Shown here: positions 8,375-17,408 of the stretch, in pieces
Layout of the letters: the number at the start of each line of letters is the position of its first letter
How positions within the stretch are numbered: position 1 is the first letter of the stretch
DNA from: Desulfocapsa sp.
GTDB taxonomy: Bacteria; Desulfobacterota; Desulfobulbia; Desulfobulbales; Desulfocapsaceae
Direction: 5' to 3'
Assembly (NCBI GenBank): GCA_022712895.1
Contig: JAFLJS010000014.1
Coordinates: forward strand, 1-38,974
Length of the DNA: 38,974 nt
The notes under the pieces: model-generated
Database searches by the model: none
Seen by the model: the letters and a program-made list of their open reading frames with translations, nothing else
Told to the model about the DNA's origin: nothing
Position numbers and translations under genes: made by a program

Positions 8375-9256
8375 ATGAGTAAAAACACTGTGATAATTGC
8401 TCTGGTTGTTCTCAGTCTAGTGGGAACAATATGGGGCTCGGTTCAGGATAAAAAAAGTGAGAGTCTTGAAAGACAAGTCGCTGCAATGAAAGAACAGGCT
8501 CTGGTTGCTCCTGTTCAGGCTGTGGCAAGTGAGGCTGCGGAGACCAACAATGAAGCACTGGATGCGGCACAGGGGCAGATTGATGCCTTAACCTCCCAGA
8601 ATAAAGAATTGCTTGAAAGTGCAGCAACTTTAAAGGGCACTATTTCCGGTTTGAAAAAAGAAATTGAAGAGTTCGACGGTGGTTCGCAGGCAGTGGCGAC
8701 TTTGCAAGGTGAGCTTGAGACAAGTGCTGCTGCAGTTGCAAAACTTGAAGAAACTGTTGCTGCTGTAAAAGCAGATCTCGCTGAGAAGGTTGCAGCGCTG
8801 GCTGTGGCCGAGGAAACGGCTGCTGGTCTTGAGAATGTGAAAAATACTTTGGCCAATTCCATTGATGCTTACAGCGAAAAAAGCCAGGAGCTTTCTACTG
8901 AGCTTGAAAATGCTGGCCTTCGTATGGCAGCCCTTGAAAAAGCATTGGAAGAGCGTACTAAACTTCTTGTCAGTAACGGTAGGGAGTTATCCCGTACAAA
9001 GTTGAATATGAATGTTCTTCTTTCCAGAATCGCTGCGCAGAATAACTCCCTTGCTATCCTGGAGGAAACGCGTGTTGCGCTCGAAAAAGAGCTTGTAAAC
9101 AAGTTTTTGATTATTGAAGAGCTGCAGCAGCACCTCAATGCTCAGATTGTTGTGGCTGCTGTAATTGAAGAAAAGCTGATCGAAGAAGTTGTAGAAGTGC
9201 AAGAGCAGGCTGTGCAAGCTGAAGAAACCCATGAGGTTCCTGCGGCAGCAGAGTAG
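8375..9256 (+). CDS. membrane-anchored coiled-coil protein
   Basis: 293 residues. Residues 4-22 form one hydrophobic segment (VIIALVVLSLVGTIWGS) that would act as an N-terminal membrane anchor or uncleaved signal. Almost everything after it (about 25-260) is heptad-patterned, rich in Ala, Glu, Leu and Lys and without prolines, as in a long parallel coiled coil. The C-terminal 40 residues are Val/Glu/Ala-rich and acidic. This layout suits a periplasmic spacer or scaffold attached to the inner membrane, but I do not recognise a named family and low-complexity similarity to other coiled coils would be misleading. It is a single-gene unit: consensus promoter upstream, AAGGGGTGA ribosome site, intrinsic terminator right after the stop. 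Confidence 0.8.
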   Translation: MSKNTVIIALVVLSLVGTIWGSVQDKKSESLERQVAAMKEQALVAPVQAVASEAAETNNEALDAAQGQIDALTSQNKELLESAATLKGTISGLKKEIEEFDGGSQAVATLQGELETSAAAVAKLEETVAAVKADLAEKVAALAVAEETAAGLENVKNTLANSIDAYSEKSQELSTELENAGLRMAALEKALEERTKLLVSNGRELSRTKLNMNVLLSRIAAQNNSLAILEETRVALEKELVNKFLIIEELQQHLNAQIVVAAVIEEKLIEEVVEVQEQAVQAEETHEVPAAAE

Positions 9257-9284
9257 TTTCGACGTTACAGGAAAAAAACGATTT

Positions 9285-9326
9285 AAGCTGCCCCTGTCCT
9301 GTTTGGATACGGGCAGCTTTTTTTTT
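9285..9326 (+). terminator. intrinsic terminator
   Basis: AAGCTGCCC (9285-9293) pairs perfectly with GGGCAGCTT (9311-9319) and is followed by a run of T to 9326. It terminates the coiled-coil gene. Confidence 0.9.
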
Positions 9327-9423
9327 GCTGTCAAATGCTATGGTGTTTGTGCTATTACATCGAACCATGGGAGCAGTGTAATCGCTCGTTTATGAATGAA
9401 AAGATTAGGTATGGAGAATAGTC

Positions 9424-10038
9424 ATGAAAACTCTGGATTGTAAAGGCTTGAACTGCCCTAAACCGGTATTGGAAACAAAAGCATATCTTGAAGAGCATGT
9501 GGGGGAACCCTTCTCTGTGATTGTCGATAATGAGGCTTCCAGGGAAAATGTTTTGCGTTTTGGTAGGAGTCAGGGCTGTGTCGTAAGTGTTGAAACTGCG
9601 GCTGGTGGCAGTTTTGTCATTAGCATACACCCAGGAGATGTGACTGCGGCAAAGGGTAACTTTCGTGCTGAGGATTATGATTGTGCAATATCTGCCAGCA
9701 GCAATCTGGTCTATATTATCTCTTCCGATTCCATGGGGCGCGGCTCTGATGAATTGGGTTGGGGATTGTTGCAGACTTACATAAGTGTTATTGAGAAGGT
9801 AGATCCTCTGCCTTCCCATATTATACTCTATAATGGTGGTGTAAAATTAGCAGCCACCGACAATAAAGGTCTCGAAGCTTTGCAGGATCTTGAGAAAAAA
9901 GGGGTAATAGTCTGGTCCTGTGGAACCTGTCTGGAATTTTTCCACCTTGAAGAAGAGTGTAAGGTCGGAACCATCACCAACATGTACGATATTATGAATA
10001 CCATGGCAACGGCAGGAAAAGTAGTGAGTCCGTTTTGA
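9424..10038 (+). CDS. yedF: sulfurtransferase-like selenium metabolism protein YedF
   Basis: 204 residues with the two-part YedF layout. Residues 1-75 are a TusA/SirA-like domain whose signature CPKP has the sulfur-carrying Cys at position 11. Residues about 94-204 form a DsrE-like domain beginning LVYIISSDSMGRGSDELG and containing a CGTC pair (C166, C169). In bacteria that use selenium, this family travels with selenium genes and is thought to carry persulfide or perselenide sulfur/selenium; a direct biochemical role is not established. GGAG lies upstream of the ATG. Only one base separates its stop from the next gene, so the two are translated from one message. Family call firm, reaction unknown. 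Confidence 0.92.
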   Translation: MKTLDCKGLNCPKPVLETKAYLEEHVGEPFSVIVDNEASRENVLRFGRSQGCVVSVETAAGGSFVISIHPGDVTAAKGNFRAEDYDCAISASSNLVYIISSDSMGRGSDELGWGLLQTYISVIEKVDPLPSHIILYNGGVKLAATDNKGLEALQDLEKKGVIVWSCGTCLEFFHLEEECKVGTITNMYDIMNTMATAGKVVSPF

Positions 10039-10039
10039 A

Positions 10040-11200
10040 ATGCTGAATAAGGAAGCAATACAGCAGTTGCCCATTCACACTATCGCAGAAGATTGTGTGA
10101 ACTGTGGCATCTGTATCAAGGAGTGTGCTTTTCTGCAAGAGTATGGTTCTCCGCAGAAACTGGCAATACGCTGGTTGGAAGCTGGTGGAATAACTCCGAA
10201 TCGTACAGCTTATTCTTTTGAATGTAGTCTTTGCGGGTTATGTCACGGGGTTTGTCCGAAAGATCTTGATCCTTCGGCCATGTTTTTATCCATGCGCCGG
10301 CAATTGGTGGCAAGTGGCTGTGAAAAGCTGAAGCAGCATAAAACCATTCGTAGTTACGAAAAACGTGGGAGTTCTTCTCTCTTCTCCTGGTATTATTTCC
10401 CCCCCACTTGTGAGACAATCTTTTTCCCTGGTTGTGCTCTGCCAGGGAATCATGCTCAAGCGCTCACCAGTCTGTTTGATATACTGCAAGAGATGATTCC
10501 TGCTCTCGGGCTGGTCTTTGATTGTTGTACCAAACCATCCCATGATCTTGGTGATCAGGCACATTTTCAGAAGATGTTTAATGAGCTGTGTGACATCCTG
10601 GAAAATCATGGCGTGAAAAAGGTTCTGGTGGCCTGCCCCAATTGTTATCGGATATTCAGGGAGTATGGTAAACAATTTGAGGTGCAAACTGTTTACGAAA
10701 TACTTACCGAGGGAGATGACTTGGGTGGCCAGTTTGAACGAGAGATCACAGTGCACGACCCTTGCGGAGTACGAAACGAGGAATCAGTCCAACAAAGCGT
10801 AAGAACACTCTTGAAGCAACAGGGGTTGAGTGTACGGGAGATGAAGCACAATCGCAGTAAGTCATTTTGTTGTGGAGAGGGTGGTTCTGCCGGATTTATA
10901 CGACCTGATTTTGCAAAAAAATGGACAGCAAAACGGGTGCAGGAGGCGGAGGCGACAACGATTGTCAGTTATTGCGCAGGCTGTACTCATTTTCTGGGAA
11001 ACAGTGCAGAAACTTTCCATGTGCTGGATCTTCTTCTGCTACCTATTACCACTTTGCAAAAGAAGAACTGGATTAACAAGGCACATTTTATCTACTGGAA
11101 TCGGTACCGCCTCAAGCAAATGTTTCGTAAAAAACTTCCTCCTGGAATCAACGGCAGTAGAAAAGCTATTACTCTTCAGCCAGCTGAGAGATCTTGTTGA
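10040..11200 (+). CDS. HdrD/GlpC-like iron-sulfur oxidoreductase subunit
   Basis: 386 residues. Two [4Fe-4S] ferredoxin motifs sit at the N-terminus (CxxCxxCxxxC at C19/22/25/29 and at C62/65/68/72). Two cysteine-rich CCG-type domains follow. The first has PGCALPG, FDCCTKPSHDLGD and ACPNCYR; the second has HDPCGVRN, SFCCGEGGSAG and SYCAGCTHFLG. This is the layout of the catalytic subunit of heterodisulfide reductase (HdrD/HdrB+C) and of GlpC/LldE-type subunits, which act in two-electron/disulfide chemistry. It starts 1 nt after yedF and is surely co-expressed, which suggests reduction of a thiol or selenium/sulfur intermediate carried by YedF. Its last 32 nt overlap the 3' end of the opposite-strand CBS-ACT gene. 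No membrane segments, so it is cytosolic or peripheral. Confidence 0.88.
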   Translation: MLNKEAIQQLPIHTIAEDCVNCGICIKECAFLQEYGSPQKLAIRWLEAGGITPNRTAYSFECSLCGLCHGVCPKDLDPSAMFLSMRRQLVASGCEKLKQHKTIRSYEKRGSSSLFSWYYFPPTCETIFFPGCALPGNHAQALTSLFDILQEMIPALGLVFDCCTKPSHDLGDQAHFQKMFNELCDILENHGVKKVLVACPNCYRIFREYGKQFEVQTVYEILTEGDDLGGQFEREITVHDPCGVRNEESVQQSVRTLLKQQGLSVREMKHNRSKSFCCGEGGSAGFIRPDFAKKWTAKRVQEAEATTIVSYCAGCTHFLGNSAETFHVLDLLLLPITTLQKKNWINKAHFIYWNRYRLKQMFRKKLPPGINGSRKAITLQPAERSC

Positions 11201-11819
11201 TTTTCACGCCTAAATCCCACATGGCATCAACCAGTTTGTCGTTTTGTTCTCCGTTTATGCGGATTGTCATTAACTGTTGATCTGAACTGTAGTCCCCATA
11301 GAGACTGATACTATTAATGGTGGCGTTGAATCTTTTGCAGCAATCCATAACCTTGTAAAACACGCTCTGCTTTTTATCCAATAACATCTCGATACGTACA
11401 TCATCCTGTGCTCCATCCATTATTGCTCTGAACGCGGCAAAAAGGTCAGATTCTGTGATGATACCGACTAGAACATCTCCTTCAACTACAGGAATGGCCC
11501 CGATTTTATATTTTTGGAGAAGCGTTGCTACCTCTTCCATAGGGGTCATTGCTGTAACAGTCACGGGATTGCTGGTCATGAAAGCAGAAACTTTAACCTG
11601 AGCAGCAATAATATGATCTTCGGGGCTGGCTTGTGAATCAACAGGGGAAGGCATGGCCTTATGTAGATCATTGCGGGTAATGATTCCCAGAAGTTTACCA
11701 TCGTCGGTTACGGGGAGGTGACGGAATTGGTGGCGCTCAATGATCTCTTTTGCTTCGCCAATGCATGTGTCAGCACTGACTTGTATCACATCACGCTGCA
11801 TCCATAGTTTTGTAAACAT
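11169..11819 (-). CDS. CBS-CBS-ACT regulatory protein (AcuB-like)
   Basis: 216 residues. Two CBS domains occupy about 1-60 (MQRDVIQVSADTCIGEAKEI, FRHLPVTDDGKLLGIITRND) and 80-140 (MTSNPVTVTAMTPMEEVATLL, GAIPVVEGDVLVGIITESD). A C-terminal ACT-like domain (about 148-210) starts RIEMLLDKKQSVFYKVMDCC and ends in VKINKISQ. The combination matches AcuB-type proteins, which sense adenylates and amino acids or related ligands; the actual ligand is not known. GGAG precedes the ATG. The gene is downstream of the DUF342 gene with a short gap and converges on the iron-sulfur gene with a 32-nt overlap of coding ends. Confidence 0.85.
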   Translation of the reverse strand: MFTKLWMQRDVIQVSADTCIGEAKEIIERHQFRHLPVTDDGKLLGIITRNDLHKAMPSPVDSQASPEDHIIAAQVKVSAFMTSNPVTVTAMTPMEEVATLLQKYKIGAIPVVEGDVLVGIITESDLFAAFRAIMDGAQDDVRIEMLLDKKQSVFYKVMDCCKRFNATINSISLYGDYSSDQQLMTIRINGEQNDKLVDAMWDLGVKINKISQLAEE

Positions 11820-11857
11820 TTTTGACTCCGTGCGTAAGTATATGTTTTGTTGCTATA

Positions 11858-13522
11858 TTATAATTTTGACTCAGAAAATTCCTGACTCTCTTTATCCAGG
11901 GAAAACCGTGTGCTGTGTCGGTCTCGATGGATGATTTTAGAGGAATTCCCAATCTGAATTTCGGTGCCGCAAAAGAGCGTGCCGTGCACCGCAATTGAAA
12001 TGTTGTTGAGGTAGTCTGTGTTGCTGTCAGCCTCACCTTGTACATTGCCTGGAATCAGATCAATTTTTCTCATATCATTTTCCAGAGTGGCGATGGTTCC
12101 TTCCAGTTCGTCCCTCTCTTCTATCTTCTTTTGCAGGCCAAAACGCTGGAGAAAAAGTGCCAGCTCTTCAGTGCTCTGGCGAAGCTGTAACCGCATACTC
12201 AGGTAACGAAGGTAGATTGCGGGAGAAACGCCTGCCACAATTAATGCCGTTGGTGCGTTTGCCGAGCCAACCGAACCGAGGGTGATGCTGCCAGCACACA
12301 ATAACTCACCTGCCATGATCTGACTTTTATCAGTACAGAAGATATTTCCATCGGCCATGATTCGTGTGTAGTAGGCCTGTTTACGGATGATTACATTGCC
12401 GCCAACTCGCAGGCGCCCTTGTTCCATAAAAGAAAAATCGGCATCGCCTGCAACTGTTACTTTACACTGTTTTCCGCGGATTCCCCCTTTGATAACAAGG
12501 TTTCCTCTGCAGTCGATGATTGAAGATCTGGCATTGCCGCTAAGGAGCAGATCCCCATGGGTGACAACTTTGAATCCGGGAAGAATGGATCCGCTAATTT
12601 CAACAGCATCTTGTGATTCAATATTACCGGTATTGTAATCGATATTACCGGATATTACCTGTTTGGCACAAACTTTGATGGCATTTTCACCAACCATGGA
12701 AAGGATGCCACTCTTACTTGCTGTAATGGTACCTGTCTCTTCATTATAAGCTGCATCATCTGAGACAATAACGGGTAGTTCCATGCCTGGCACCTGTTGC
12801 ACCTGGTTTTTTGAAACATCAAGGCCTGGACTCCCGGCAGTTGCAGGAATTCGGGTGGCAATGGTTTGCCCCTCTTTGACTCCCACAAACATCTTTCGTT
12901 CCCTGAAATCAATTTTTCCGTTACCAAGAATTTTGCCGGGAAGCGGACCTACTTCAATGTCAAAGCGAAGAAAGCTGTCCTTGCCGTCCAATGGCAATAA
13001 ACCTCTGGCCACAGGTACACGAATAATCTTGCTGCGGTTCTCTTTGCATTCATTCAATAATTTTTGAATATGTGCTTCGCTAAAACCAAAGCAGATCTCA
13101 TTTTCGGCTAAGATTTCCTCGATATGATCGAAGGTCAGCTCTGTTCCATTTTTTACGGGTGGGTGCAGAGTCATCTCAGCAACCATTTTGTCAGCAGAAG
13201 TGTAACAGAAAGGTGTTATGGTGAGCAAAAATGAGACGATACCCTTGGCGGTGCTTTTTGTCAGGAGTGGATAGCCATCAATACGACTGAAAATTTCTGT
13301 TTCATCATCAGATAGGTAACTGTTTTCGCCCTCTACAAGAATGCAGGGGCGCGGCATGGAGTTAGCGTTTTTTGTTGGTGAAAGACGAATGAGGGGGATA
13401 TCTTTGCGTATAAGCTCAGCGCAATCTGTGCTGGAACCATCAACAGTAGTGATCTTTTCAGTTTGAAAAAGAACTTCCGCTACCAGATTAGGGATGATGC
13501 TCTTTGTTGCTTCACTTGTCAC
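11858..13522 (-). CDS. DUF342 (FapA-type) domain protein
   Basis: 554 residues starting at a GTG, 6 nt after the NifM-like stop, so the pair is probably coupled. The central and C-terminal parts carry the DUF342/FapA pattern: LPLDGKDSFLRFDIEVGPLPGKILGNGKIDFRE-like segment, VKEGQTIATRIPATAGSPG, then a right-handed beta-helix-like run (IEISGSILPGFKV, GDLLLSGNARSSIIDCRGNLVIKGGIRGK, GNVIIRKQ). A helical stretch (about 440-500) and a short C-terminal beta tail follow. DUF342 proteins are cytoplasmic, widespread in deltaproteobacteria and often linked to signalling or cell-surface functions, but no reaction is known. The call is at family level only. Confidence 0.8.
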   Translation of the reverse strand: MTSEATKSIIPNLVAEVLFQTEKITTVDGSSTDCAELIRKDIPLIRLSPTKNANSMPRPCILVEGENSYLSDDETEIFSRIDGYPLLTKSTAKGIVSFLLTITPFCYTSADKMVAEMTLHPPVKNGTELTFDHIEEILAENEICFGFSEAHIQKLLNECKENRSKIIRVPVARGLLPLDGKDSFLRFDIEVGPLPGKILGNGKIDFRERKMFVGVKEGQTIATRIPATAGSPGLDVSKNQVQQVPGMELPVIVSDDAAYNEETGTITASKSGILSMVGENAIKVCAKQVISGNIDYNTGNIESQDAVEISGSILPGFKVVTHGDLLLSGNARSSIIDCRGNLVIKGGIRGKQCKVTVAGDADFSFMEQGRLRVGGNVIIRKQAYYTRIMADGNIFCTDKSQIMAGELLCAGSITLGSVGSANAPTALIVAGVSPAIYLRYLSMRLQLRQSTEELALFLQRFGLQKKIEERDELEGTIATLENDMRKIDLIPGNVQGEADSNTDYLNNISIAVHGTLFCGTEIQIGNSSKIIHRDRHSTRFSLDKESQEFSESKL

Positions 13523-13528
13523 AGATGA

Positions 13529-14392
13529 TTAGCCTTGTTCATTTCCCTGCACTATATTTTGCAGCCATACTCGACAGGCGTTCAGTTGTTTTTTCCGTAA
13601 CAGGCGTGGCAGTATCTGTGCGGTAGCTTTTTCGAAAGGAATCTTTACAGCCGGATAGATCGCATTGCATTTGAGGATATGATATGCATTTGCACTTTCA
13701 ACTACCTGGCTGATTTTTCCTGTATCCAGAGAGAAAAGGGTGGTATTCAGTTCATTGCAGAGTTCTCCTGCCGCGAGGGTTCCGAGTTTCCCACCATCTT
13801 CTCCAGTGTCACATTCGGAATGGCTTTTGGCTTCCACTGCAAAGTTTTTTGGGTGATGGAGGAGTCGTTCGTGAATTTTAGTAATGGCGGTGAGTGCCGG
13901 ATCAAATCCGGTGGAAGCTACTGCAAAGATCTGAATCAGTGATGCATTACGCTGTTCCGGGCGATTAAAAAAAGTGTAGTGATTCTTGTAATAGCGAAGC
14001 ATTTCAGAAGAAGCCACTGTTTGTACGGATGAAGCGATTTTGCCCAATACCGTTTCAACTCGCAGGTCATTGTGCAGAGCGAGTACGTAACTTTCGTAAG
14101 ATAATTGGTTGGCATCGAGCATTTCGTAAAATGCTTCGTTGCTGGGATATTCTGCAATTACAGCACGTAAGGTTTTGAGAAGGATGGATTCCGGGATAAC
14201 GACACAACAGGCCTCTTCGGAAGTGAGAATGACCTGGTGAAGAAGCATTTCCTCATTGGCATTCTGGAGTACCTGACTATATTCATCCTCCGTCAGATTG
14301 CTGCTGTTCTTTTTGAAATCTTGAACAGCAAATTTCATCAGATGAAACGAGAGTCTGGGGTTATTTTTTTTGTATTGTTTTTCAGTCTGCAT
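13529..14392 (-). CDS. NifM-like parvulin-family protein
   Basis: 287 residues, the size of Azotobacter NifM (292). The layout and several stretches follow NifM: CCVVIPESILLKTLRAVIAEYPS (NifM has GVVIPPSQLEEAWAHIASRYES), LDANQLSYESYVLALHNDLRVETVLGKI, YYKNHYTFFNRPEQRNAS, then the parvulin domain with HSECDTGEDGGKLG, NTTLFSLDTGKISQVVESANAYHILKC and a C-terminal LRKKQLNACRVWL helix. NifM is a peptidyl-prolyl isomerase needed to mature the nitrogenase Fe protein. Here the first catalytic-site His of the usual HILV strand is replaced (ASLIQIFAV), so isomerase activity is doubtful. No nif gene is nearby. GAGGA precedes the ATG. Sequence resemblance is from memory and by eye. Confidence 0.75.
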   Translation of the reverse strand: MQTEKQYKKNNPRLSFHLMKFAVQDFKKNSSNLTEDEYSQVLQNANEEMLLHQVILTSEEACCVVIPESILLKTLRAVIAEYPSNEAFYEMLDANQLSYESYVLALHNDLRVETVLGKIASSVQTVASSEMLRYYKNHYTFFNRPEQRNASLIQIFAVASTGFDPALTAITKIHERLLHHPKNFAVEAKSHSECDTGEDGGKLGTLAAGELCNELNTTLFSLDTGKISQVVESANAYHILKCNAIYPAVKIPFEKATAQILPRLLRKKQLNACRVWLQNIVQGNEQG

Positions 14393-14525
14393 AAGGTCCT
14401 CAATCGTCTATCGTGCCTCGTAACGATCACATGAACTTTTTTCTATTTTCTCTTATTGTATCGTAAAGTGTCTAGGAAGCAAATTTTTTTTGTATGAAAC
14501 AGTCTCTTTTATTGGAGTCACGAAA

Positions 14526-14834
14526 ATGCAGGTAGATAAGGCTAGAATATTGCACGAATCTTTAGCTCGTCTGGCAAAGTTGGTGCACGGTGAAGGATTG
14601 TTGTTGCAACCGTTTAAAAAAGACCGGGCGATCTGTCTTGTGGCTTTGGATGGTGCTGTTCGTATTCTGGAGCGGGGGTTTGTCGAGAATGATTATGTAG
14701 TGGATGCAAAGAAAATTAGAAAAGAACTAAAAGTATTGTGTAGAAGAGAATTCCCGCGGAGTAATAAAGTGTGGTTGAAACGGCTTAGTCCTGAAGAAGT
14801 CTTGGAGTATTTCCCAGGTGCAAACGAGGAATAG
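14526..14834 (+). CDS. small conserved-looking protein of unknown function
   Basis: 102 residues from the ATG at 14526, which has GGAG 9 nt upstream; an upstream start at 14490 lacks a ribosome site. I do not recognise the family. The protein is soluble, basic in its middle (KKIRKELKVLCRREFPRSNKVWLKRL) and acidic at the end. It is predicted to be mixed helix/strand, with no signal peptide and one Cys. It is transcribed divergently from the NifM-like gene and sits 57 nt before the secreted thioredoxin-fold gene on the same strand. Confidence 0.65.
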   Translation: MQVDKARILHESLARLAKLVHGEGLLLQPFKKDRAICLVALDGAVRILERGFVENDYVVDAKKIRKELKVLCRREFPRSNKVWLKRLSPEEVLEYFPGANEE

Positions 14835-14890
14835 TACTTGTTTGATAATTGTTATTGATTAATTGCTGGCAGGACTTACAGTAGTTGATT

Positions 14891-17107
14891 ATGGAACGAA
14901 TAAAACAGATCTCACTTACTACTCTTTTTCTTTTGCTTTCCACTCTGTTCATTCTGCCCGGTGGGCAGGTGCATGGTGAAAATACAGGATCCAGTATGAA
15001 AAACAGACACGCAAACCATTTGCTCAACGAGAAAAGTCCATACTTGCAGCAGCATGTATATAATCCGGTAAACTGGTACCCATGGGGAGATGAAGCGTTG
15101 GCGTTGGCCAGAAAAGAAGATAAGCCGATCTTTCTTTCCATCGGTTATTCTACCTGCCACTGGTGCCATGTGATGGCCCATGAATCGTTTGAAGACCAGG
15201 AGATTGCAGATTTTCTCAATGCTCATTTTATCTCCATCAAAGTGGACAGAGAAGAACGTCCTGGTATTGACCAGATCTATATGGCAGCAACACGTGCCAT
15301 GACCGGTAGTGGCGGATGGCCAATGTCTCTGTTTCTTTTTCCTGATACCAAACCCTTTTACGCAGGAACTTATTTTCCTCCACGCGCAGCATATGGGCGC
15401 CCCGGTTTTATGGAAATTCTACAGGCTATTCATACGGCGTGGAGGACAGACCGTGCAACTCTTTCACTTACTGCAGATCAGGTGACGTCCCAGATTCAGA
15501 AGAAGAGTCAGACTGGCAGCGAAGTTATCGATGTAGCCTGGTTGGAAAAGGGCTTTCACCAGATAGAAGAAAGCTATGAACCCAAATATGGTGGTTTTGG
15601 TCAGTCACCTAAGTTTCCACGTCCCGTGGTTATGGATTTTCTGTTGCGGTATTATAAGAGCAGTGGCGTAGCGGACGCCCGTGATATGTCTCTTTTTACT
15701 CTGGAGCGCATGGCTGCTGGTGGTATGTATGACCATATAGGTGGTGGTTTTCATCGCTATTCTGTGGATGGTCAGTGGCGAATCCCCCATTTTGAAAAAA
15801 TGCTGTACGATCAGAGCCAACTGGTTTCACAGTATCTGTCTGCATATCAACTTACGGGTAATCCCTATTTCAAACAGGTTGCCGTTGAAACACTGGATTA
15901 TGTGCTGCGTGATATGCAGGATGTAAATGGAGGCTTTTATTCTGCTGAAGATGCGGATTCGGAGAACCCCTACAATCCCGAAGAACACAGTGAAGGTGCC
16001 TATTATCTCTGGACGGAGGAAGAGATTGATAGTGAGCTGACAAAAGAAGAAGCCAGCATCGCAAAACCCTATTACGGGGTACAGAGAGATGGCAATGCTC
16101 TGCACGATCTACAAAACGAATTCACCGGGCGTAATATCTTCTATCAGCAGTACGATCTCACAGAAGTTGCACGAATAGCAGGTGTGAGTGAAGAGCAGGC
16201 ACTGATTTTGTTACAAACAGCCAAGAAAAAACTCCTTATAAAACGAAAGACACGTACAGCACCTCATCTGGATGATAAGATCATTACTGCCTGGAACGGG
16301 TTGATGATCTCAGCACTTGCCAGAGCTGCTGTGATTTTAGACGAGGATCGGTATCTTAGTGCTGCAAACAAAGCAACGGATTTTCTTCTGACAAATCTGC
16401 TACAGGATGGAAAACTGCAGCGGCGATTTCGTGACGGTGAGGCCAAGTATGCGGCAGGCCTTGATGACCATAGCTTTTTGATTCAGGGTTTGCTTGATCT
16501 CTATTCTGCCAGCCATGACCTTTCTCGTTTGCAGCAGGCCATGGAGCTCACGGAAAAACAGCTTGTTGAATTTACGGATGAAGAGGGTGGTTTTTATGAT
16601 ACCCCGGAATCTGCAGACCTCCTGGCCAGGTTAAAAGAGGCTTACGACGGGGCTGAACCTTCTGGGAATTCTGTGGCTGCACTCAATTTTCTACGTCTTG
16701 CAGCGCTGACCAACAATCAGGAGTGGGCTGCTATTGCTAAAAAAAGTATCAGCTCTTTTGCCACTACCCTGGCGAAATATCCTCCGGCCATGCCTCTGAT
16801 GCTCAGTGCCATGGATTTTCAGATGGATAAGCCAAAGCAGATAGTGATTGTCGGCACGCGCGGGGACGCTGAAACTGAGGCCTTGCTCCGTGAAGTTCAT
16901 TCCAGGTACCTACCCAATTCAATTCTGATGCTGGCGGATGGCGCTGAGAACCAGAGATTTCTTGAAAAAGAGCTGCCATTCTTGAAAACGGTTACGAAAG
17001 TAGATGGAAAGGCTAGCGCTTATGTGTGTGAGAATTTCACATGTAAGATGCCTGTGAATACAGCAGGGGAACTGGCGTTATTGCTTGATGGCAATATGCG
17101 GCAGTAG
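14891..17107 (+). CDS. secreted thioredoxin-domain/six-hairpin protein (DUF255, YyaL-like)
   Basis: About 738 residues. Residues 1-31 are a Sec signal peptide (short basic start, [16 protein letters not shown] core, probable cleavage after VHG). The thioredoxin-like DUF255 domain follows, with [23 protein letters not shown] and the redox-type CHWC at 89-92 in [14 protein letters not shown], then [10 protein letters not shown]. The remaining two-thirds is an alpha/alpha six-hairpin region of the N-acylglucosamine-epimerase type ([50 protein letters not shown]). The same layout occurs in B. subtilis YyaL and human SPATA20. Most bacterial members lack a signal peptide, so export here is notable. 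No reaction is established. The ATG at 14891 was chosen over a TTG two codons upstream. Confidence 0.88.
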   Translation: MERIKQISLTTLFLLLSTLFILPGGQVHGENTGSSMKNRHANHLLNEKSPYLQQHVYNPVNWYPWGDEALALARKEDKPIFLSIGYSTCHWCHVMAHESFEDQEIADFLNAHFISIKVDREERPGIDQIYMAATRAMTGSGGWPMSLFLFPDTKPFYAGTYFPPRAAYGRPGFMEILQAIHTAWRTDRATLSLTADQVTSQIQKKSQTGSEVIDVAWLEKGFHQIEESYEPKYGGFGQSPKFPRPVVMDFLLRYYKSSGVADARDMSLFTLERMAAGGMYDHIGGGFHRYSVDGQWRIPHFEKMLYDQSQLVSQYLSAYQLTGNPYFKQVAVETLDYVLRDMQDVNGGFYSAEDADSENPYNPEEHSEGAYYLWTEEEIDSELTKEEASIAKPYYGVQRDGNALHDLQNEFTGRNIFYQQYDLTEVARIAGVSEEQALILLQTAKKKLLIKRKTRTAPHLDDKIITAWNGLMISALARAAVILDEDRYLSAANKATDFLLTNLLQDGKLQRRFRDGEAKYAAGLDDHSFLIQGLLDLYSASHDLSRLQQAMELTEKQLVEFTDEEGGFYDTPESADLLARLKEAYDGAEPSGNSVAALNFLRLAALTNNQEWAAIAKKSISSFATTLAKYPPAMPLMLSAMDFQMDKPKQIVIVGTRGDAETEALLREVHSRYLPNSILMLADGAENQRFLEKELPFLKTVTKVDGKASAYVCENFTCKMPVNTAGELALLLDGNMRQ

Positions 17108-17108
17108 T

Positions 17109-17393
17109 TTATCCTTTAATAAAACGACGGGCAGCAGCGGTACAGACCGGGCAATGATCCGGTACTTGCTCTCCATCTTTACCGGCTGCTTCTGCTGCAC
17201 CATTATATCTGGCGATCAGGTCAGGTATCTCTTCTTCAAAAGCTGTGACACAATTTGTTTCTGTCACTTGTATCTGTCCTCGAAGCTGAAGGATAAAACG
17301 TCGTGCCTGAGCATCTTCTGATAGAGCGATGGCTTGAAACAGCCGCGCCAATTGCAACTCCCCATCCTGCTCTGCCCGAAGAGCGTATATCTT
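17109..17393 (-). pseudogene. broken rubrerythrin gene
   Basis: An open frame of about 94 codons follows a TAA at 17394-17396. Its residues read IYALRAEQDGELQLARLFQA, then SEDAQARRF and TETN..TAFEEEIPDLIARY, which is rubrerythrin helix pattern. It jumps directly to VPDHCPVCTAAARRFIKG, the end of a rubredoxin-like domain. A full rubrerythrin has a second helix pair with an E..H motif and a first CxxC between these parts; some 50 residues are missing in frame. No ATG or GTG begins the frame: only ATA (17388-17390) near the expected N-terminus, or TTG (17355-17357) inside the first helix. It lies 15 nt downstream of the AEC permease stop. Most likely non-functional; a shortened product from TTG cannot be excluded. 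Confidence 0.65.
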
Positions 17394-17408
17394 TTAACAA
17401 TACAATCC

